From Streptomyces marokkonensis (GTDB lineage Bacteria; Actinomycetota; Actinomycetes; Streptomycetales; Streptomycetaceae): a DNA stretch of 64,000 nucleotides. Under the pieces are notes generated by a model. It was not told the DNA's origin, made no database searches, and was given only the letters and a program-made list of their open reading frames with translations. Below are positions 43,170-52,055 of the stretch, piece after piece. The stretch's first letter is position 1; each line of letters begins with the position of its first letter. Both the position numbers and the translations under genes were made by a program. The DNA lies in NCBI RefSeq assembly GCF_008312835.1, contig NZ_VSKS01000011.1, positions 62,001-126,000 on the forward strand, in the 5' to 3' direction.

Positions 43170-44615
43170 ATGTCAGCAGCCGAGGGTCCGCTCGTCGTCG
43201 GCGTGGACACATCCACCCAGTCCACCAAGGCCCTGGTCGTCGACGCGGCCACCGGCAGGATCGTCGCAAGCGGCCAGGCCCCGCACACGGTGACCTCGGG
43301 AGCGGGCCGCGAGAGCGACCCGCGCCAGTGGTGGGAGGCCCTGTCCGAGGCACTGCGCCAGTGCGGCGATGCGGCGCACGAGGCCGCCGCGGTGTCCATC
43401 GGCGGGCAGCAGCACGGCCTGGTCACCCTTGACCGGCACGGCGAGCCGGTCCGTCCGGCGCTGCTGTGGAACGACGTGCGTTCGGCGCCGCAGGGCCGCC
43501 GGCTGATCGAGGAGCTGGGCGGCGCGAAGGTCTGGGCCGAGCGCACGGGAAGCGTGCCCGCCGCCTCCTTCACGGTCACCAAGTGGGCGTGGCTGGCGGA
43601 GCACGAGCCGGACGCGGTCCGGGCCACCAGGGCCGTACGGCTCCCCCACGACTACCTCACCGAGCGGCTCACCGGGCAGGGCACGACCGACCGCGGCGAC
43701 GCCTCGGGCACCGGATGGTGGGCGTCCGCGACGGAGGCGTACGACGAGGAGATCCTCGCGCATGTGGGCCTCGACCGGGCGCTGCTGCCGCGCGTGGTGC
43801 GGCCCGGTGAGGTGGCCGGGACCGTACGTGACAGCCATGACCTGCCGTTCTCCAAGGGCACCCTGGTGGCGTGCGGCACCGGCGACAACGCCGCCGCCGC
43901 GCTGGGCCTCGGGGTGCGCCCCGGCACCCCGGTGATGAGCCTCGGCACCTCGGGCACCGTGTACGCCGTGTCGCGGCACCGGCCGGCCGACCCGACCGGC
44001 ACGGTCGCGGGCTTCGCCGACGCGCGCGGCGACTGGCTGCCGCTGGCCTGCACCCTCAACTGCACGCTCGCCGTGGACCGGGTCGCGGCCCTGCTGGGCC
44101 TGGACCGCGAGGCCGTCGAAAGGGGCCGGGGCGTCACCCTGCTGCCCTTCCTGGACGGCGAGCGCACCCCCAACCTCCCGGGCGCGTCCGGTCTGCTGCA
44201 CGGGCTGCGCCACGACACCAGCGGGGGCCAGCTGCTCCAGGCCGCCTACGACGGTGCCGTGTACTCCCTGCTGGCCGCGCTCGATCTCGTCCTCGACGAG
44301 GACGCCGACCCCTCGGCGCCCCTGCTGCTGATCGGCGGCGGCGCCCGGGGCACGGCCTGGCAGCAGACCGTGCGCCGGCTGTCGGGGCGGCCCGTGCAGG
44401 TCCCCGAGGCGAAGGAACTGGTCGCGCTCGGCGCCGCGGCGCAGGCGGCCGGACTGCTCACCGGGGAGGACCCGGCCGCGGTCGCCCGGCGCTGGAACAC
44501 GGCCGCGGGCCCGGTGCTGGACGCGGTGGAGCGGGACGAGGAGACCCTCTCCAGGCTGGCCGGGGTACTCTCCGACGCGGCCCCGCTGCTCAGCCGCGGT
44601 ACGGACACCGACTGA
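43170..44615 (+). CDS. xylB: Xylulokinase
   Basis: The 481-residue sugar kinase phosphorylates D-xylulose with ATP, feeding the pentose-phosphate pathway. It has the FGGY motifs: GVDTSTQSTKALVVD near the start, WNDVRS, DASGTGWW, the catalytic Asp in ACGTGDNAAAALGLG, and LLLIGGGARG for the ATP site. ATG 43170 follows AGAGGGAG. It is divergent from xylA and followed by the ROK regulator after 41 bp, so xylB and the regulator may be co-transcribed. Confidence 0.95.
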   Translation: MSAAEGPLVVGVDTSTQSTKALVVDAATGRIVASGQAPHTVTSGAGRESDPRQWWEALSEALRQCGDAAHEAAAVSIGGQQHGLVTLDRHGEPVRPALLWNDVRSAPQGRRLIEELGGAKVWAERTGSVPAASFTVTKWAWLAEHEPDAVRATRAVRLPHDYLTERLTGQGTTDRGDASGTGWWASATEAYDEEILAHVGLDRALLPRVVRPGEVAGTVRDSHDLPFSKGTLVACGTGDNAAAALGLGVRPGTPVMSLGTSGTVYAVSRHRPADPTGTVAGFADARGDWLPLACTLNCTLAVDRVAALLGLDREAVERGRGVTLLPFLDGERTPNLPGASGLLHGLRHDTSGGQLLQAAYDGAVYSLLAALDLVLDEDADPSAPLLLIGGGARGTAWQQTVRRLSGRPVQVPEAKELVALGAAAQAAGLLTGEDPAAVARRWNTAAGPVLDAVERDEETLSRLAGVLSDAAPLLSRGTDTD

Positions 44616-44640
44616 CGGCCGGCGAGGACGGCACAGAACC

Positions 44641-44660
44641 GAGGAATGACGGAGGAATGA
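44641..44660 (+). promoter_or_regulatory. Duplicated ribosome site with a four-codon mini-frame before the ROK gene
   Basis: GAGGAATGA occurs twice, 11 bp apart. The first ATG (44646) opens a 4-codon frame (Met-Thr-Glu-Glu-stop) whose TGA overlaps the ATG of the ROK gene (44657). The second GGAGGA touches that ATG directly, so translation of the regulator may depend on coupling from the mini-frame. Confidence 0.45.
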
Positions 44661-45865
44661 GCGCACCGCTGCACAGGACCCGCCCGGCCGGCCAGGGGCG
44701 GGCGCTGCCCGACACCCAGCAGGGCATGCGCCGCCGCAACCTCTCGCGGGTGATGCACACCGTCGGCGCCGAGGGACCGCTGTCCCGGGCCGCCGTCGCC
44801 TCACGCATCGGCCTGACCCGCGCGGCGGTGTCGACGCTGGTCGACGAGCTCATCCGCTCCGGCCTGCTGGAGGAACTGGGTCCGGAGCGGCCCGGGCGTG
44901 TGGGCCGTCCCGGTTCGGCACTGGCCGTCAGCGGGAACGGGCCCGCCGGGATCGGCGCCGAGGTGGGCGTCGACCATCTCGCGGTCTGCGCGGTCGACCT
45001 GCGCGGCCGGGTACGGGCGCGGGCGGTGCGGCACGTCCCGAACCGGGACCGCTCCCCCGAGCCGGTACTCGGGGAGCTCACCGCGCTGATACACCGGGTC
45101 CTCGCCGAGGCGGAGGGCGAGGGCCTGTGGCCGGCGGGACTCGCCGTGGCCGTGCCGGGTCTGGTGGCCCGCGACGCCCGGACCGTCGTACGCGCCCCGA
45201 ACCTCGGCTGGCTCGACACGGACCTCGGCGGCCTGCTGCCCCCGGGACCGCCGCTCACCGTGGCCAACGAGGCCAACTTCGGCGCGCTGGCCGAACTGTG
45301 GCTGGGCGAGGAAACGCCGCGCGACTTCCTGCACGTGTCGGCCGAGATCGGTATCGGCGCCGCGGTCGTGGTCGACGGGCGGCTGCTGCACGGGAACCGG
45401 GGCTTCGCGGGCGAGTTGGGCCACGTACCGGTGTGGCCCGACGGACCGGCGTGCGCCTGCGGCGGACGCGGCTGTCTGGAGCAGTACGCCGGCGAGGAGG
45501 CGGTGCTGCGCGCGGCCGGACTGGAACCCGGCGAGGACCGCGTCGGCCTCCTCGCGGGCCGCGCCGAGCAGGGCGACGCCGAGGTACGGCGCGCCCTGCA
45601 CGACGCGGGAACGGCACTCGGGATCGCCCTGACCGGCGCCGTGAATCTGCTGGACCCGCAGAGCGTGGTGCTCGGCGGGGCCCTGTCCGGGGTCGCGCCC
45701 TGGCTGCTGCCCTCGCTGCGGTCCGAACTGGCCCGGCGCACGACGGGGCCGGCCTGCCCGGTCACCGTGTCCGCGCTGGGCCCCGAGGGCCCGCTGCTGG
45801 GCGCGGCGCACTCGGTGGTCCGGGGGGTCCTGGACGACCCGGCGGCCGTGGCCGGGCGGGTCTGA
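44657..45865 (+). CDS. ROK-family transcriptional regulator, probable xylose repressor
   Basis: The 402-residue protein has an N-terminal winged helix (NLSRVMHTVGAEGPLSRAAVASRIGLTRAAVSTLVDELIRSGLLEELG) and a ROK sugar-binding domain with HGNRGFAGELGH and the zinc motif CACGGRGCLEQY. This is the architecture of XylR and NagC. Its position after xylB, beside xylA, makes xylose or xylulose sensing the best guess. There is no catalytic-looking kinase start motif. A ribosome site touches the ATG. Confidence 0.88.
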   Translation: MSAPLHRTRPAGQGRALPDTQQGMRRRNLSRVMHTVGAEGPLSRAAVASRIGLTRAAVSTLVDELIRSGLLEELGPERPGRVGRPGSALAVSGNGPAGIGAEVGVDHLAVCAVDLRGRVRARAVRHVPNRDRSPEPVLGELTALIHRVLAEAEGEGLWPAGLAVAVPGLVARDARTVVRAPNLGWLDTDLGGLLPPGPPLTVANEANFGALAELWLGEETPRDFLHVSAEIGIGAAVVVDGRLLHGNRGFAGELGHVPVWPDGPACACGGRGCLEQYAGEEAVLRAAGLEPGEDRVGLLAGRAEQGDAEVRRALHDAGTALGIALTGAVNLLDPQSVVLGGALSGVAPWLLPSLRSELARRTTGPACPVTVSALGPEGPLLGAAHSVVRGVLDDPAAVAGRV

Positions 45866-45892
45866 CGCACGGACCCCGGGGCAGGCGCCGCG

Positions 45893-46264
45893 TCAGGCCG
45901 GCGCCAGCCGCTCCTCGAGCGCGGCGCGGTCGGTCACGAACCACACCTGGGTGCCGCGGTTGGCCTCGCGCACGAAGTCGCGCAGGGCGTCGCTGTCCGC
46001 GACCCGGGAGGCGATGTCGCCGACGATCACCAGACGGATACGGTAGGTCACGAACTTCTGCACCACGTCCCCGGCGACGCCCGAGCGCAGGGTGAAGAAC
46101 TCGTCGGCCACCCGCTCCACCGGGACGGCCACCACCTCCGCGTGACAGCCCATGGCGTCGCCGATCAGATCGAGCGCGGTGTCGCCGCCGCTCAGCTTCC
46201 GTCCGTCCTCGCCGCAGACGAGGACGGCGACGCCGTGGGTGGTCAGGAGATCGTTGGCTGCCAT
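45893..46264 (-). CDS. DUF4180-domain protein
   Basis: The 123-residue product matches DUF4180: HGVAVLVCGEDGRKLSGGDTALDLIGDAMGCHAEVVAVPVERVADEFFTLRSGVAGDVVQKFVTYRIRLVIVGDI. The FFxLRSGVAGEilQKF segment is the family hallmark. It is cytoplasmic with no catalytic assignment. It converges on the ROK gene, 27 bp apart. Confidence 0.8.
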   Translation of the reverse strand: MAANDLLTTHGVAVLVCGEDGRKLSGGDTALDLIGDAMGCHAEVVAVPVERVADEFFTLRSGVAGDVVQKFVTYRIRLVIVGDIASRVADSDALRDFVREANRGTQVWFVTDRAALEERLAPA

Positions 46265-46389
46265 GGCCTGAGCCTATGTCAAGGGCGCCCGGATTGCGGG
46301 GGCTTCGGCGGTGGACCGGCCACCTCACCGGTCGATTACGAATCGCCCAACTACTGGTGGCCGGAGGTTGAGCAGGCAACGATGAGAGC

Positions 46390-46785
46390 ATGACACCGGC
46401 GCAGCGAGCCATGGAGCGACTGCTCTCATGGACCGATCTCTCGGCCTGTCCGGCCGGTTGCGGTACGGGGGCGGCGCTCCGCACCGTCCGCGACGAGATC
46501 GTCCACTTCCATTCCGCGCGGGACGTGGATCTCCACCTCACGCACCGCGCGATCCAGCGTTTCCACTACGACCTGAGCGGGTCGAGCGCGCTCCAGCTGG
46601 TCCCGGGCTCGTGCTGGGTCACGGTGCACCTGGACTGCGCGACGGACGTGGACCTGCTGCTGAGTCTGGTGAGCGTCGCCCTCAAGGCACACCAGAACCG
46701 TCCCCCGTCCGCGCCGCCTTCACCGGCCGGGTGCAACTACCACCGCGTCACCGTGCTGCCGCGCGACGCGTCGGCCGGCCGCTGA
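46390..46785 (+). CDS. Luciferase-domain (DUF5519-like) protein
   Basis: The 131-residue product has the two conserved segments of the small luciferase-domain family: REIVHFHSARDVDLHLTHRAIQRF-like (here DEIVHFHSARDVDLHLTHRAI) and SCWVTVHLDCATDVDLLLSLVSVAL. Despite the name these proteins have no shown light-emitting role. There is no signal peptide. It ends in a short Pro-rich tail. Confidence 0.65.
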   Translation: MTPAQRAMERLLSWTDLSACPAGCGTGAALRTVRDEIVHFHSARDVDLHLTHRAIQRFHYDLSGSSALQLVPGSCWVTVHLDCATDVDLLLSLVSVALKAHQNRPPSAPPSPAGCNYHRVTVLPRDASAGR

Positions 46786-46806
46786 GCCGCGGTCTCCGGC
46801 GGGGCC

Positions 46807-47001
46807 TCACGGCCGCAGACCGCCGACGATGTCGGCGGTCGCCGTGAGGCCGCTGTGGATGGTGGGCGCGACGCTCGTGCCGGCCAGGTAGAAGCCCAGC
46901 AGCAGACAGACCAGCGCGTGGGAGACCTTCAGCCCACTGTTGCGCAGGAAGATCACCGCCAGGACCGAGAGCAGCAGCACCACAGAGATGGAAACGGCCA
47001 T
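46807..47001 (-). CDS. Small two-helix membrane protein
   Basis: From ATG 47001 the 64-residue product has two hydrophobic stretches (AVSISVVLLLSVLAVIFL and ALVCLLLGFYLAGTSVAPTI). It resembles a small Streptomyces membrane protein family often seen near transfer and mobile genes, but no such genes are nearby. GGAGGAGG lies 6 nt before the start. Confidence 0.65.
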   Translation of the reverse strand: MAVSISVVLLLSVLAVIFLRNSGLKVSHALVCLLLGFYLAGTSVAPTIHSGLTATADIVGGLRP

Positions 47002-47103
47002 CGTCAACCTCCTCCGCCACATCCGATTCGCGGCGTTCGGCCGCAAGTGTGGCGTAGCGGAGGGTTCGTCCGGGGCGCTGAGCTGTCCTCCGAACGTGTG
47101 GTG

Positions 47104-47967
47104 TCACGCCCTCCGGCGGGCGTCGAGGAAGGATGCCAGCCCCGCGAGGTCGTCGGTGTTGAGGTGGTCGACGTCCGCCGCGACCAGTTCGCCCCACAGG
47201 GCGTCGCGGGCGGGGCCCGGCAGGTCAGGGGTGGCCCAGAAGCGCACCCGCCGGCCGCTCGCGTGCGCGGCGCGCACGATGCCGCGCAGTTTCCGGCGCT
47301 CGGCGTCGGGGAAGGCGCCGACGCCCCGCCAGGTGAAGTTGAGCGTCCAGTTGTCGCTGATCAGCGGGATGAAGGAGGCCGGCGCGGGGCCGCCGAGGTC
47401 GGTGAGCCGGCCGTCGTAGAAGGCGCGGCGCACCCGTTGGGCCTCCATGGGCACGCGGGCCGCGCGGTCGCCGGAGACGACGGCCGTGACGGGCCCGGGG
47501 AACACCCTGCCGTGCACGTAGGTGGTGAACAGGTGCCGGTGGCGCCGCAGACTTCGGTCGAGTTCGAGGTAGGTGGAAGAGCCCTCGGTCTTGATGTCGA
47601 TCAGTAACTGGAGCGGCCTGTGGTGTCCGCGGTACACCGCACCGCGGTTCGCGCGGACCCGGGCGGCGAGCGGGTTCAGGTACAGGGACTCGAGAGTGCG
47701 GGAGGGGTCGAGGTCCTCGGGGTCGTGGGCCACGAGGAGCTGGCCGTCGACCAGGAAGATGTCCGCCTCCACGCTGCCGAAGCGGTGGTCGAGGGCGTCG
47801 AGAAGGGGGCGGGGGTGCTCGTAGTCGTTGTGGGCGTGGGCGCGCCACAACGGGCGTGGACGGTGCGTCCGTTCGCCGGCCAGCGCCTGGGTCGCGGGTA
47901 GCGCGACCGAACCGGCGAGGGCGGCGCCTAGGGTGGTGAGGGCTCTGCGACGGGTGGTGAGGGCCAT
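47104..47967 (-). CDS. Exported glycerophosphodiester-phosphodiesterase-like protein
   Basis: The 287-residue product has a twin-arginine signal (TTRRRALTTLGAALAGSVALPATQALA). The mature part has a PLC/GDPD-like TIM barrel: RAHAHNDYEHPRPLLDAL, VEADIFLVDGQLLVAHDPEDL, LQLLIDIKTEG and a late RFWATPD strand. The Glu-x-Asp and the His of AHD fit the metal site. It resembles the AIM6-like group and may act on phosphodiesters outside the cell. ATG 47967. Confidence 0.8.
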   Translation of the reverse strand: MALTTRRRALTTLGAALAGSVALPATQALAGERTHRPRPLWRAHAHNDYEHPRPLLDALDHRFGSVEADIFLVDGQLLVAHDPEDLDPSRTLESLYLNPLAARVRANRGAVYRGHHRPLQLLIDIKTEGSSTYLELDRSLRRHRHLFTTYVHGRVFPGPVTAVVSGDRAARVPMEAQRVRRAFYDGRLTDLGGPAPASFIPLISDNWTLNFTWRGVGAFPDAERRKLRGIVRAAHASGRRVRFWATPDLPGPARDALWGELVAADVDHLNTDDLAGLASFLDARRRA

Positions 47968-48101
47968 GCTCTGCCTCCCTGGAAGTGCCGTAGGTGACCC
48001 CAGCGAGTATGAGGTCGCCCTGCGGTCAAGGAGCAGTGCTGTGCGGTGAGTTGGCCGATCCGCCGTCGTGTGTTCACCTCACCCGTGCCGGGCGCACGAG
48101 G

Positions 48102-48128
48102 AAGCCCGCCCCCGAAGGGGACGGGCTT
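48102..48128 (-). terminator. Terminator of the acyl-CoA dehydrogenase operon
   Basis: AAGCCCGCCCCC and GGGGACGGGCTT form a 12-bp stem with one mismatch and a 3-nt loop (GAA). It begins 19 bp after the stop of the last dehydrogenase gene (48147) and is followed on the minus strand by a short C/T run. Confidence 0.75.
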
Positions 48129-48146
48129 TCCCTGTGGTTCGGCCGC

Positions 48147-49232
48147 TCAGGGCGCGCGCAGGTCGACCAGTTCGGCGAGCGCCTCGCGGTGGGCGCCCGC
48201 CGTGCCGTGGGTGAGGGAGTCCGCCTTGGCTCGCTTGAGGTGGAGGTGCACCGGGTGTTCCCAGGTCATGCCGATGCCGCCGTGCAGTTGCAGCGCCTCC
48301 TCGGCGGCGCGGACCGCGACGGGCGCGGCGTAGGCCTGGGCGACGGCGACCGCCACCTCGGTGTCCTCGCCGGTGGCCAGGGCATCGGCGGCGCCCCGTG
48401 CCGCCGCGCGCAGGCTGACGACTTCCAGCCACAGCTGGGCGAGCCGGTGCTTGAGGGCCTGGAAGCCGCCGACCGGGCGGTTGAACTGCTTGCGCTCCTT
48501 CAGGTAGCGGACGGTCTCGGTCAGCGACCAGTCGGCGAGGCCCAGTTGCTCCGAGGCGAGCAGTCCGGCTCCGGTCCGCAGGGCACGGCGCACGGCGGGT
48601 CCGGCGTCGCCGAGGCGACGTCCCGCGGCACCGTCGAGGGCGATCCGGGCGAGCGGCCGGGTGAGGTCCAGGGAGATCTGCGGAGTGACGGTGACCGCGT
48701 CGGCCTCCACCGCGTACAGACCGCCGTCGTCCGCCGGCACGAGCAGCACGTCGGCGACGGCGGCGTCCGCGATGCCGGTCAGCTCCCCGTGCAGTGCGCC
48801 GCCCTCCAGCCGCACGGTGGTGAACGCGGCGCCGGGAGCGGTGTGCAGTCCCACGGCGAGGGCCCCGATCCGGCGCCCGGACGCCAGCCCGGAGAGCAGC
48901 TCGCCCTCCTCGCCGCACGCCAGCAGCGCCTCGGTGGCCACCACGGCGCTGGTGAGATACGGCACCGGAGCGACCGCCCGCCCCAACTCCTCCAGGACCA
49001 CCGCCGCTTCGCGGTGGGTGGCGCCCTGGCCGCCCTGGTCCTCGGGAACGAGCAGGCCGGCGAGGCCCATGCCGTCGGCGAGCGCCTTCCACAGGGACAG
49101 GTCGTGCGGGGCGTCCGATTCCGTACGGGCGATCACGCCCGCCGCGTCGCAGTGGTCGGTGAGCAGGTCCCGGACGGCGGCGCGCAGCGCCTCTTCCTCC
49201 TCCGAGTACAGCAGGTCGGGCTGTGTGCTCAT
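48147..49232 (-). CDS. Acyl-CoA dehydrogenase (smaller subunit type)
   Basis: The 361-residue product is an acyl-CoA dehydrogenase: LLVPEDQGGQGATHREAAVVLEELGRAVAPVPYLTSAVVATEALL, LGLADWSLTETVRYLKERKQFNRPVGGFQALKHRLAQLWLEV and AAEEALQLHGGIGMTWEHPVHLHLKRA. The usual catalytic Glu position at the end (EGT) is not present, as in the alpha-type partner subunits of heteromeric enzymes. It overlaps the preceding dehydrogenase by ATGA, so the two probably form one flavoenzyme. Confidence 0.85.
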   Translation of the reverse strand: MSTQPDLLYSEEEEALRAAVRDLLTDHCDAAGVIARTESDAPHDLSLWKALADGMGLAGLLVPEDQGGQGATHREAAVVLEELGRAVAPVPYLTSAVVATEALLACGEEGELLSGLASGRRIGALAVGLHTAPGAAFTTVRLEGGALHGELTGIADAAVADVLLVPADDGGLYAVEADAVTVTPQISLDLTRPLARIALDGAAGRRLGDAGPAVRRALRTGAGLLASEQLGLADWSLTETVRYLKERKQFNRPVGGFQALKHRLAQLWLEVVSLRAAARGAADALATGEDTEVAVAVAQAYAAPVAVRAAEEALQLHGGIGMTWEHPVHLHLKRAKADSLTHGTAGAHREALAELVDLRAP

Positions 49233-50410
49233 CGGGCCAGGTCCTTCCACGCGACGTCCTTGTCGGTGCGCGGCTCGGCCGGCAGGCCCAGGACGCGCTC
49301 GGCGACGATGTTCAGCAGGACCTCGCTGGTCCCGCCCTCGATGCTGTTGCCCTTCGAGCGGAGGTACCGGTAGCCCGCGTCGCGCCCGGTGAAGTCGACC
49401 AGCTCGGGCCGGCGCATGGTCCAGTCGTCGTACAACAGGCCCTCCGCACCGCGGAGTTCCACCTCCAGGCCGCTGATCTCCTGGTTGAGACGGGCGAAGG
49501 CGAGCTTCATGCCGGCACCCTCGGGGCCGGGCTGTCCGGCGACGAGCTGCTGGCGCAGGCGTTCGCCGGTGAGCCGGGCGACCTCGGCGTCGACCCAGAG
49601 CTTCAGCAGCCGCTGGTGCAGGTCGTGGGTGCGCAGTTCGGGGCGTTCGCGCCAGGTCTTCGAGACCGGGCCGATCATGCCGCCCTCGCGGGGCAGGCGC
49701 ATGCCGCCGATGGCGACGCGCTCGTTGTTGAGCGTGGTCTGCGCGACCCGCCAGCCGTCTCCGATCCCGCCGAGCCGGTGGGCGTCGGGGATGCGGACGC
49801 CGGTGAGGAACACCTCGTTGAACTCGGCCTCGCCGGTGATCTGGCGCAGTGGCCGGACCTCGACACCGGGGTCGGTCATGTCGCAGACGAAGTAGGTGAT
49901 GCCCCGGTGCTTGGGCACCCCCGGGTCGGTGCGGGCGATGAGGATGGCCCAGCGTGCCAGATGGGCGCTGGACGTCCAGACCTTCTGCCCGTCGACCACC
50001 CAGTGCTCACCGTCCCTGACGGCGCGCGTGCCGAGCGCCGCCAGGTCGGATCCGGCGCCCGGCTCGCTGAACAGCTGGCACCAGACCTCCTCGCCGGTCC
50101 ACAGGGGCCGCAGGAACCGCCGCTTCTGCTCCTCGGTGCCGTACTGGAGGATCGTCGGCGCGGCCATGCCCAGGCCGATGCCGATGCGGCGCGGGTCGTT
50201 GTCGGGGGCCCCGGCGGCCTCGAGTTCGGCGTCCACGACGGCCTGGAGGGAGCGCGGGAGGCCGAGTCCGCCGAGCCCTTCGGGGAAGTGCACCCAGGCG
50301 AGTCCGGCGTCGAAGCGGGCGCGCAGGAAGTCGGGGCGCACGGTGTCGGCCGGCGGGTACGCGGACAGGAACTCCTGAGTGCGGCGGCGCAGTTCGGCGG
50401 CGTCGGTCAT
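49229..50410 (-). CDS. Acyl-CoA dehydrogenase
   Basis: The 393-residue product has FAD and substrate motifs: CQLFSEPGAGSDLAALGTRAVRDGEHWVVDGQKVWTSSAHLARWAILIARTDP, FFVCDMT-like core, RLNQEISGLEVELRGAEGLL, and the C-terminal SIEGGTSEVLLNIVAERVLGLP. The glycine-rich SEPGAGSD loop is typical. Paired with the next gene it may form an alpha2beta2 FadE-type steroid or branched acyl-CoA dehydrogenase. It is coupled on both sides by ATGA overlaps. Confidence 0.88.
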   Translation of the reverse strand: MTDAAELRRRTQEFLSAYPPADTVRPDFLRARFDAGLAWVHFPEGLGGLGLPRSLQAVVDAELEAAGAPDNDPRRIGIGLGMAAPTILQYGTEEQKRRFLRPLWTGEEVWCQLFSEPGAGSDLAALGTRAVRDGEHWVVDGQKVWTSSAHLARWAILIARTDPGVPKHRGITYFVCDMTDPGVEVRPLRQITGEAEFNEVFLTGVRIPDAHRLGGIGDGWRVAQTTLNNERVAIGGMRLPREGGMIGPVSKTWRERPELRTHDLHQRLLKLWVDAEVARLTGERLRQQLVAGQPGPEGAGMKLAFARLNQEISGLEVELRGAEGLLYDDWTMRRPELVDFTGRDAGYRYLRSKGNSIEGGTSEVLLNIVAERVLGLPAEPRTDKDVAWKDLAR

Positions 50411-51384
50411 GAAGCGGCTCCGTTCTCCGGCGCGGGCAGGACGGCGACGCGCCCGGTGGTGACGCCGTCGGCGACCCGCTGCACGGCGTCGGCGGCCCCG
50501 GCGAGCGGGACGCGCTCACTCACCAGCGGTTTGATCGCGCCCCGGGCGGCGAGGCCGGTGAGCTGTTCGTGGCAGTGCTGGACCAGCTTGGGGTTCTTGG
50601 TGTTGTACAGGCCCCAGTGCAGGCCGAGGATCGAGTAGTTCTTGACGAGCGCGTGGTTCAGGGCGGGGCTCGGGATGGACCCGCTCGCGAAGCCGACGAC
50701 GACGATCCGGCCCTCGAAGGCGACGGTCTTGGCGGACTGGGCGTAGGCCTGGCCGCCGACGGGGTCGTAGATCACGTCGGCGCCCCGGCCGCCGGTGGCC
50801 TCCTTCACGGCGGCGACGACGTCCTGCTCGCGCCGGTCGATCACCACGTCGCAGCCCAGTTCTCGGGCGACGGCCGCCTTGGCGGCGCCGCCGACCACAC
50901 CGATCACGGTGGCGCCCGCCGCCTTGCCGAGCTGCACGGCCGCGCTGCCCACCCCGCCCGCGGCGGCGTGGACGAGCAGGGTCTCGCCGGCCTCCAGACC
51001 GGCCCGGCGGTGCAGGCCGAACCAGCCCGTCTGGTAGCCGATGTGCAGGGCGGCGGCCTCGGCGTCGTCCAGGGCCTCGGGCGCGGGCAGCAGCGCGGCG
51101 GCGTCCGCGACGGCGTACTCGGCGAAGCCGCCGTGCGGCAGCGCGGGGTTGGCGATCACCCGGCGTCCGTCCTCGGTCTCGCCGCAGATCTCCACGCCCG
51201 GGGTGAACGGCAGCGGGGGCCTGACCTGGTAGTGGCCGCGGCACATCAGCGCGTCCGGGAAGTTGATGTTGGCGGCGCGCACCCTGAGCAGGACCTGCCC
51301 CTCACCGGGCGTCGGCCGCTCCGCCTCCGCGAGGCGCATCACCTCCCCCGGCTCGCCGAGCTCGTGCACTTGCCATGCCTGCAT
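50407..51384 (-). CDS. NADPH:quinone oxidoreductase family protein
   Basis: The 325-residue product is a zinc-free medium-chain reductase: RVRAANINFPDALMCRGHYQVRPPLPFTPGVEICGE, the NADPH motif HAAAGGVGSAAVQLGKAAGATVIGVVG, and ADVIYDPVGG. It reduces quinones or enoyl-type groups with NADPH. It is first in the three-gene operon and probably supports fatty-acid or related CoA metabolism. GGAGG lies 6 nt before ATG 51384. Confidence 0.88.
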   Translation of the reverse strand: MQAWQVHELGEPGEVMRLAEAERPTPGEGQVLLRVRAANINFPDALMCRGHYQVRPPLPFTPGVEICGETEDGRRVIANPALPHGGFAEYAVADAAALLPAPEALDDAEAAALHIGYQTGWFGLHRRAGLEAGETLLVHAAAGGVGSAAVQLGKAAGATVIGVVGGAAKAAVARELGCDVVIDRREQDVVAAVKEATGGRGADVIYDPVGGQAYAQSAKTVAFEGRIVVVGFASGSIPSPALNHALVKNYSILGLHWGLYNTKNPKLVQHCHEQLTGLAARGAIKPLVSERVPLAGAADAVQRVADGVTTGRVAVLPAPENGAAS

Positions 51385-51437
51385 GCGGGGCCTCCACGGG
51401 GCTGTGAACGTCGTGTTCGCCTGACCGGGTCCACCGC

Positions 51438-51454
51438 ATACTAAGCGGTCGCTT
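51438..51454 (-). promoter_or_regulatory. Promoter and palindromic operator of the quinone reductase/dehydrogenase operon
   Basis: AAGCG-GT-CGCTT (51443-51454) is a perfect 12-bp palindrome touching TAGTAT (complement at 51438-51443), a good -10 on the minus strand. The palindrome falls in the promoter spacer, so a bound TetR-type repressor would block transcription. No TetR gene is adjacent. Confidence 0.6.
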
Positions 51455-51479
51455 GCCCATCAGGGAACAGTCTCGCCCG

Positions 51480-52055
51480 TCACCCCCGCCGGGGCCGCGC
51501 CCGTACGTGCATCCGCTCCCCCTGGGGACCGAACAGACTGAGGAACTCCACGGGCCCCTCGCCCGTGGATCCGAACCAGTGCGGCACACGCGTGTCGAAC
51601 TCGGCGGCCTCCCCCGCCGCCAGCACCACGTCGTGCTCGCCGAGCACCAGCCGCAGCCTGCCGGACAGCACGTACAGCCACTCGTAGCCCTCGTGGGTGC
51701 GCGGCTCGGGCTCGGGACTCCGCTTCGGTTCGAGCACCTTGTACGCCTGCAGTCCGCCGGGCTGCCGGGTGAGCGGCCAGTGGGTGCGTCCGTGGCGCCG
51801 GATCGGCTCGGACGCGCGGATCCGCGGATCGCCGACCGGCGGGGCCCCGACCAGTTCGTCCAGCGGCACCTGATGGGCCTGCGCGATCGGCAGCAGCAGC
51901 TCGAGGCTGGGCTTGCGCAGCCCCGATTCCAGCCGCGAGAGGGTGCTCACGGATATGCCGGTCGCCTCCGACAGCGCCGCGAGCGTCACCTCCCGCTCCT
52001 TCCTGATCCGGCGCAGCCGGGGGCCCACATCCGCGAGAACGTCGTCGGTCGTCAT
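51480..52055 (-). CDS. XRE-family regulator with cupin domain
   Basis: The 191-residue protein has an N-terminal Cro/C1 helix-turn-helix (LRRIRKEREVTLAALSEATGISVSTLSRLESGLRKPSLELLLPIAQAH) and a C-terminal cupin (GYEWLYVLSGRLRLVLGEHDVVLAAGEAAEFDTRVPHWFGS). Such proteins (PuuR/SutR class) repress small-molecule metabolism and sense a ligand in the cupin barrel. A TTGACA promoter suggests a leaderless message starting at its ATG. It is divergent from the flavoprotein, which it probably controls. Confidence 0.88.
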   Translation of the reverse strand: MTTDDVLADVGPRLRRIRKEREVTLAALSEATGISVSTLSRLESGLRKPSLELLLPIAQAHQVPLDELVGAPPVGDPRIRASEPIRRHGRTHWPLTRQPGGLQAYKVLEPKRSPEPEPRTHEGYEWLYVLSGRLRLVLGEHDVVLAAGEAAEFDTRVPHWFGSTGEGPVEFLSLFGPQGERMHVRARPRRG

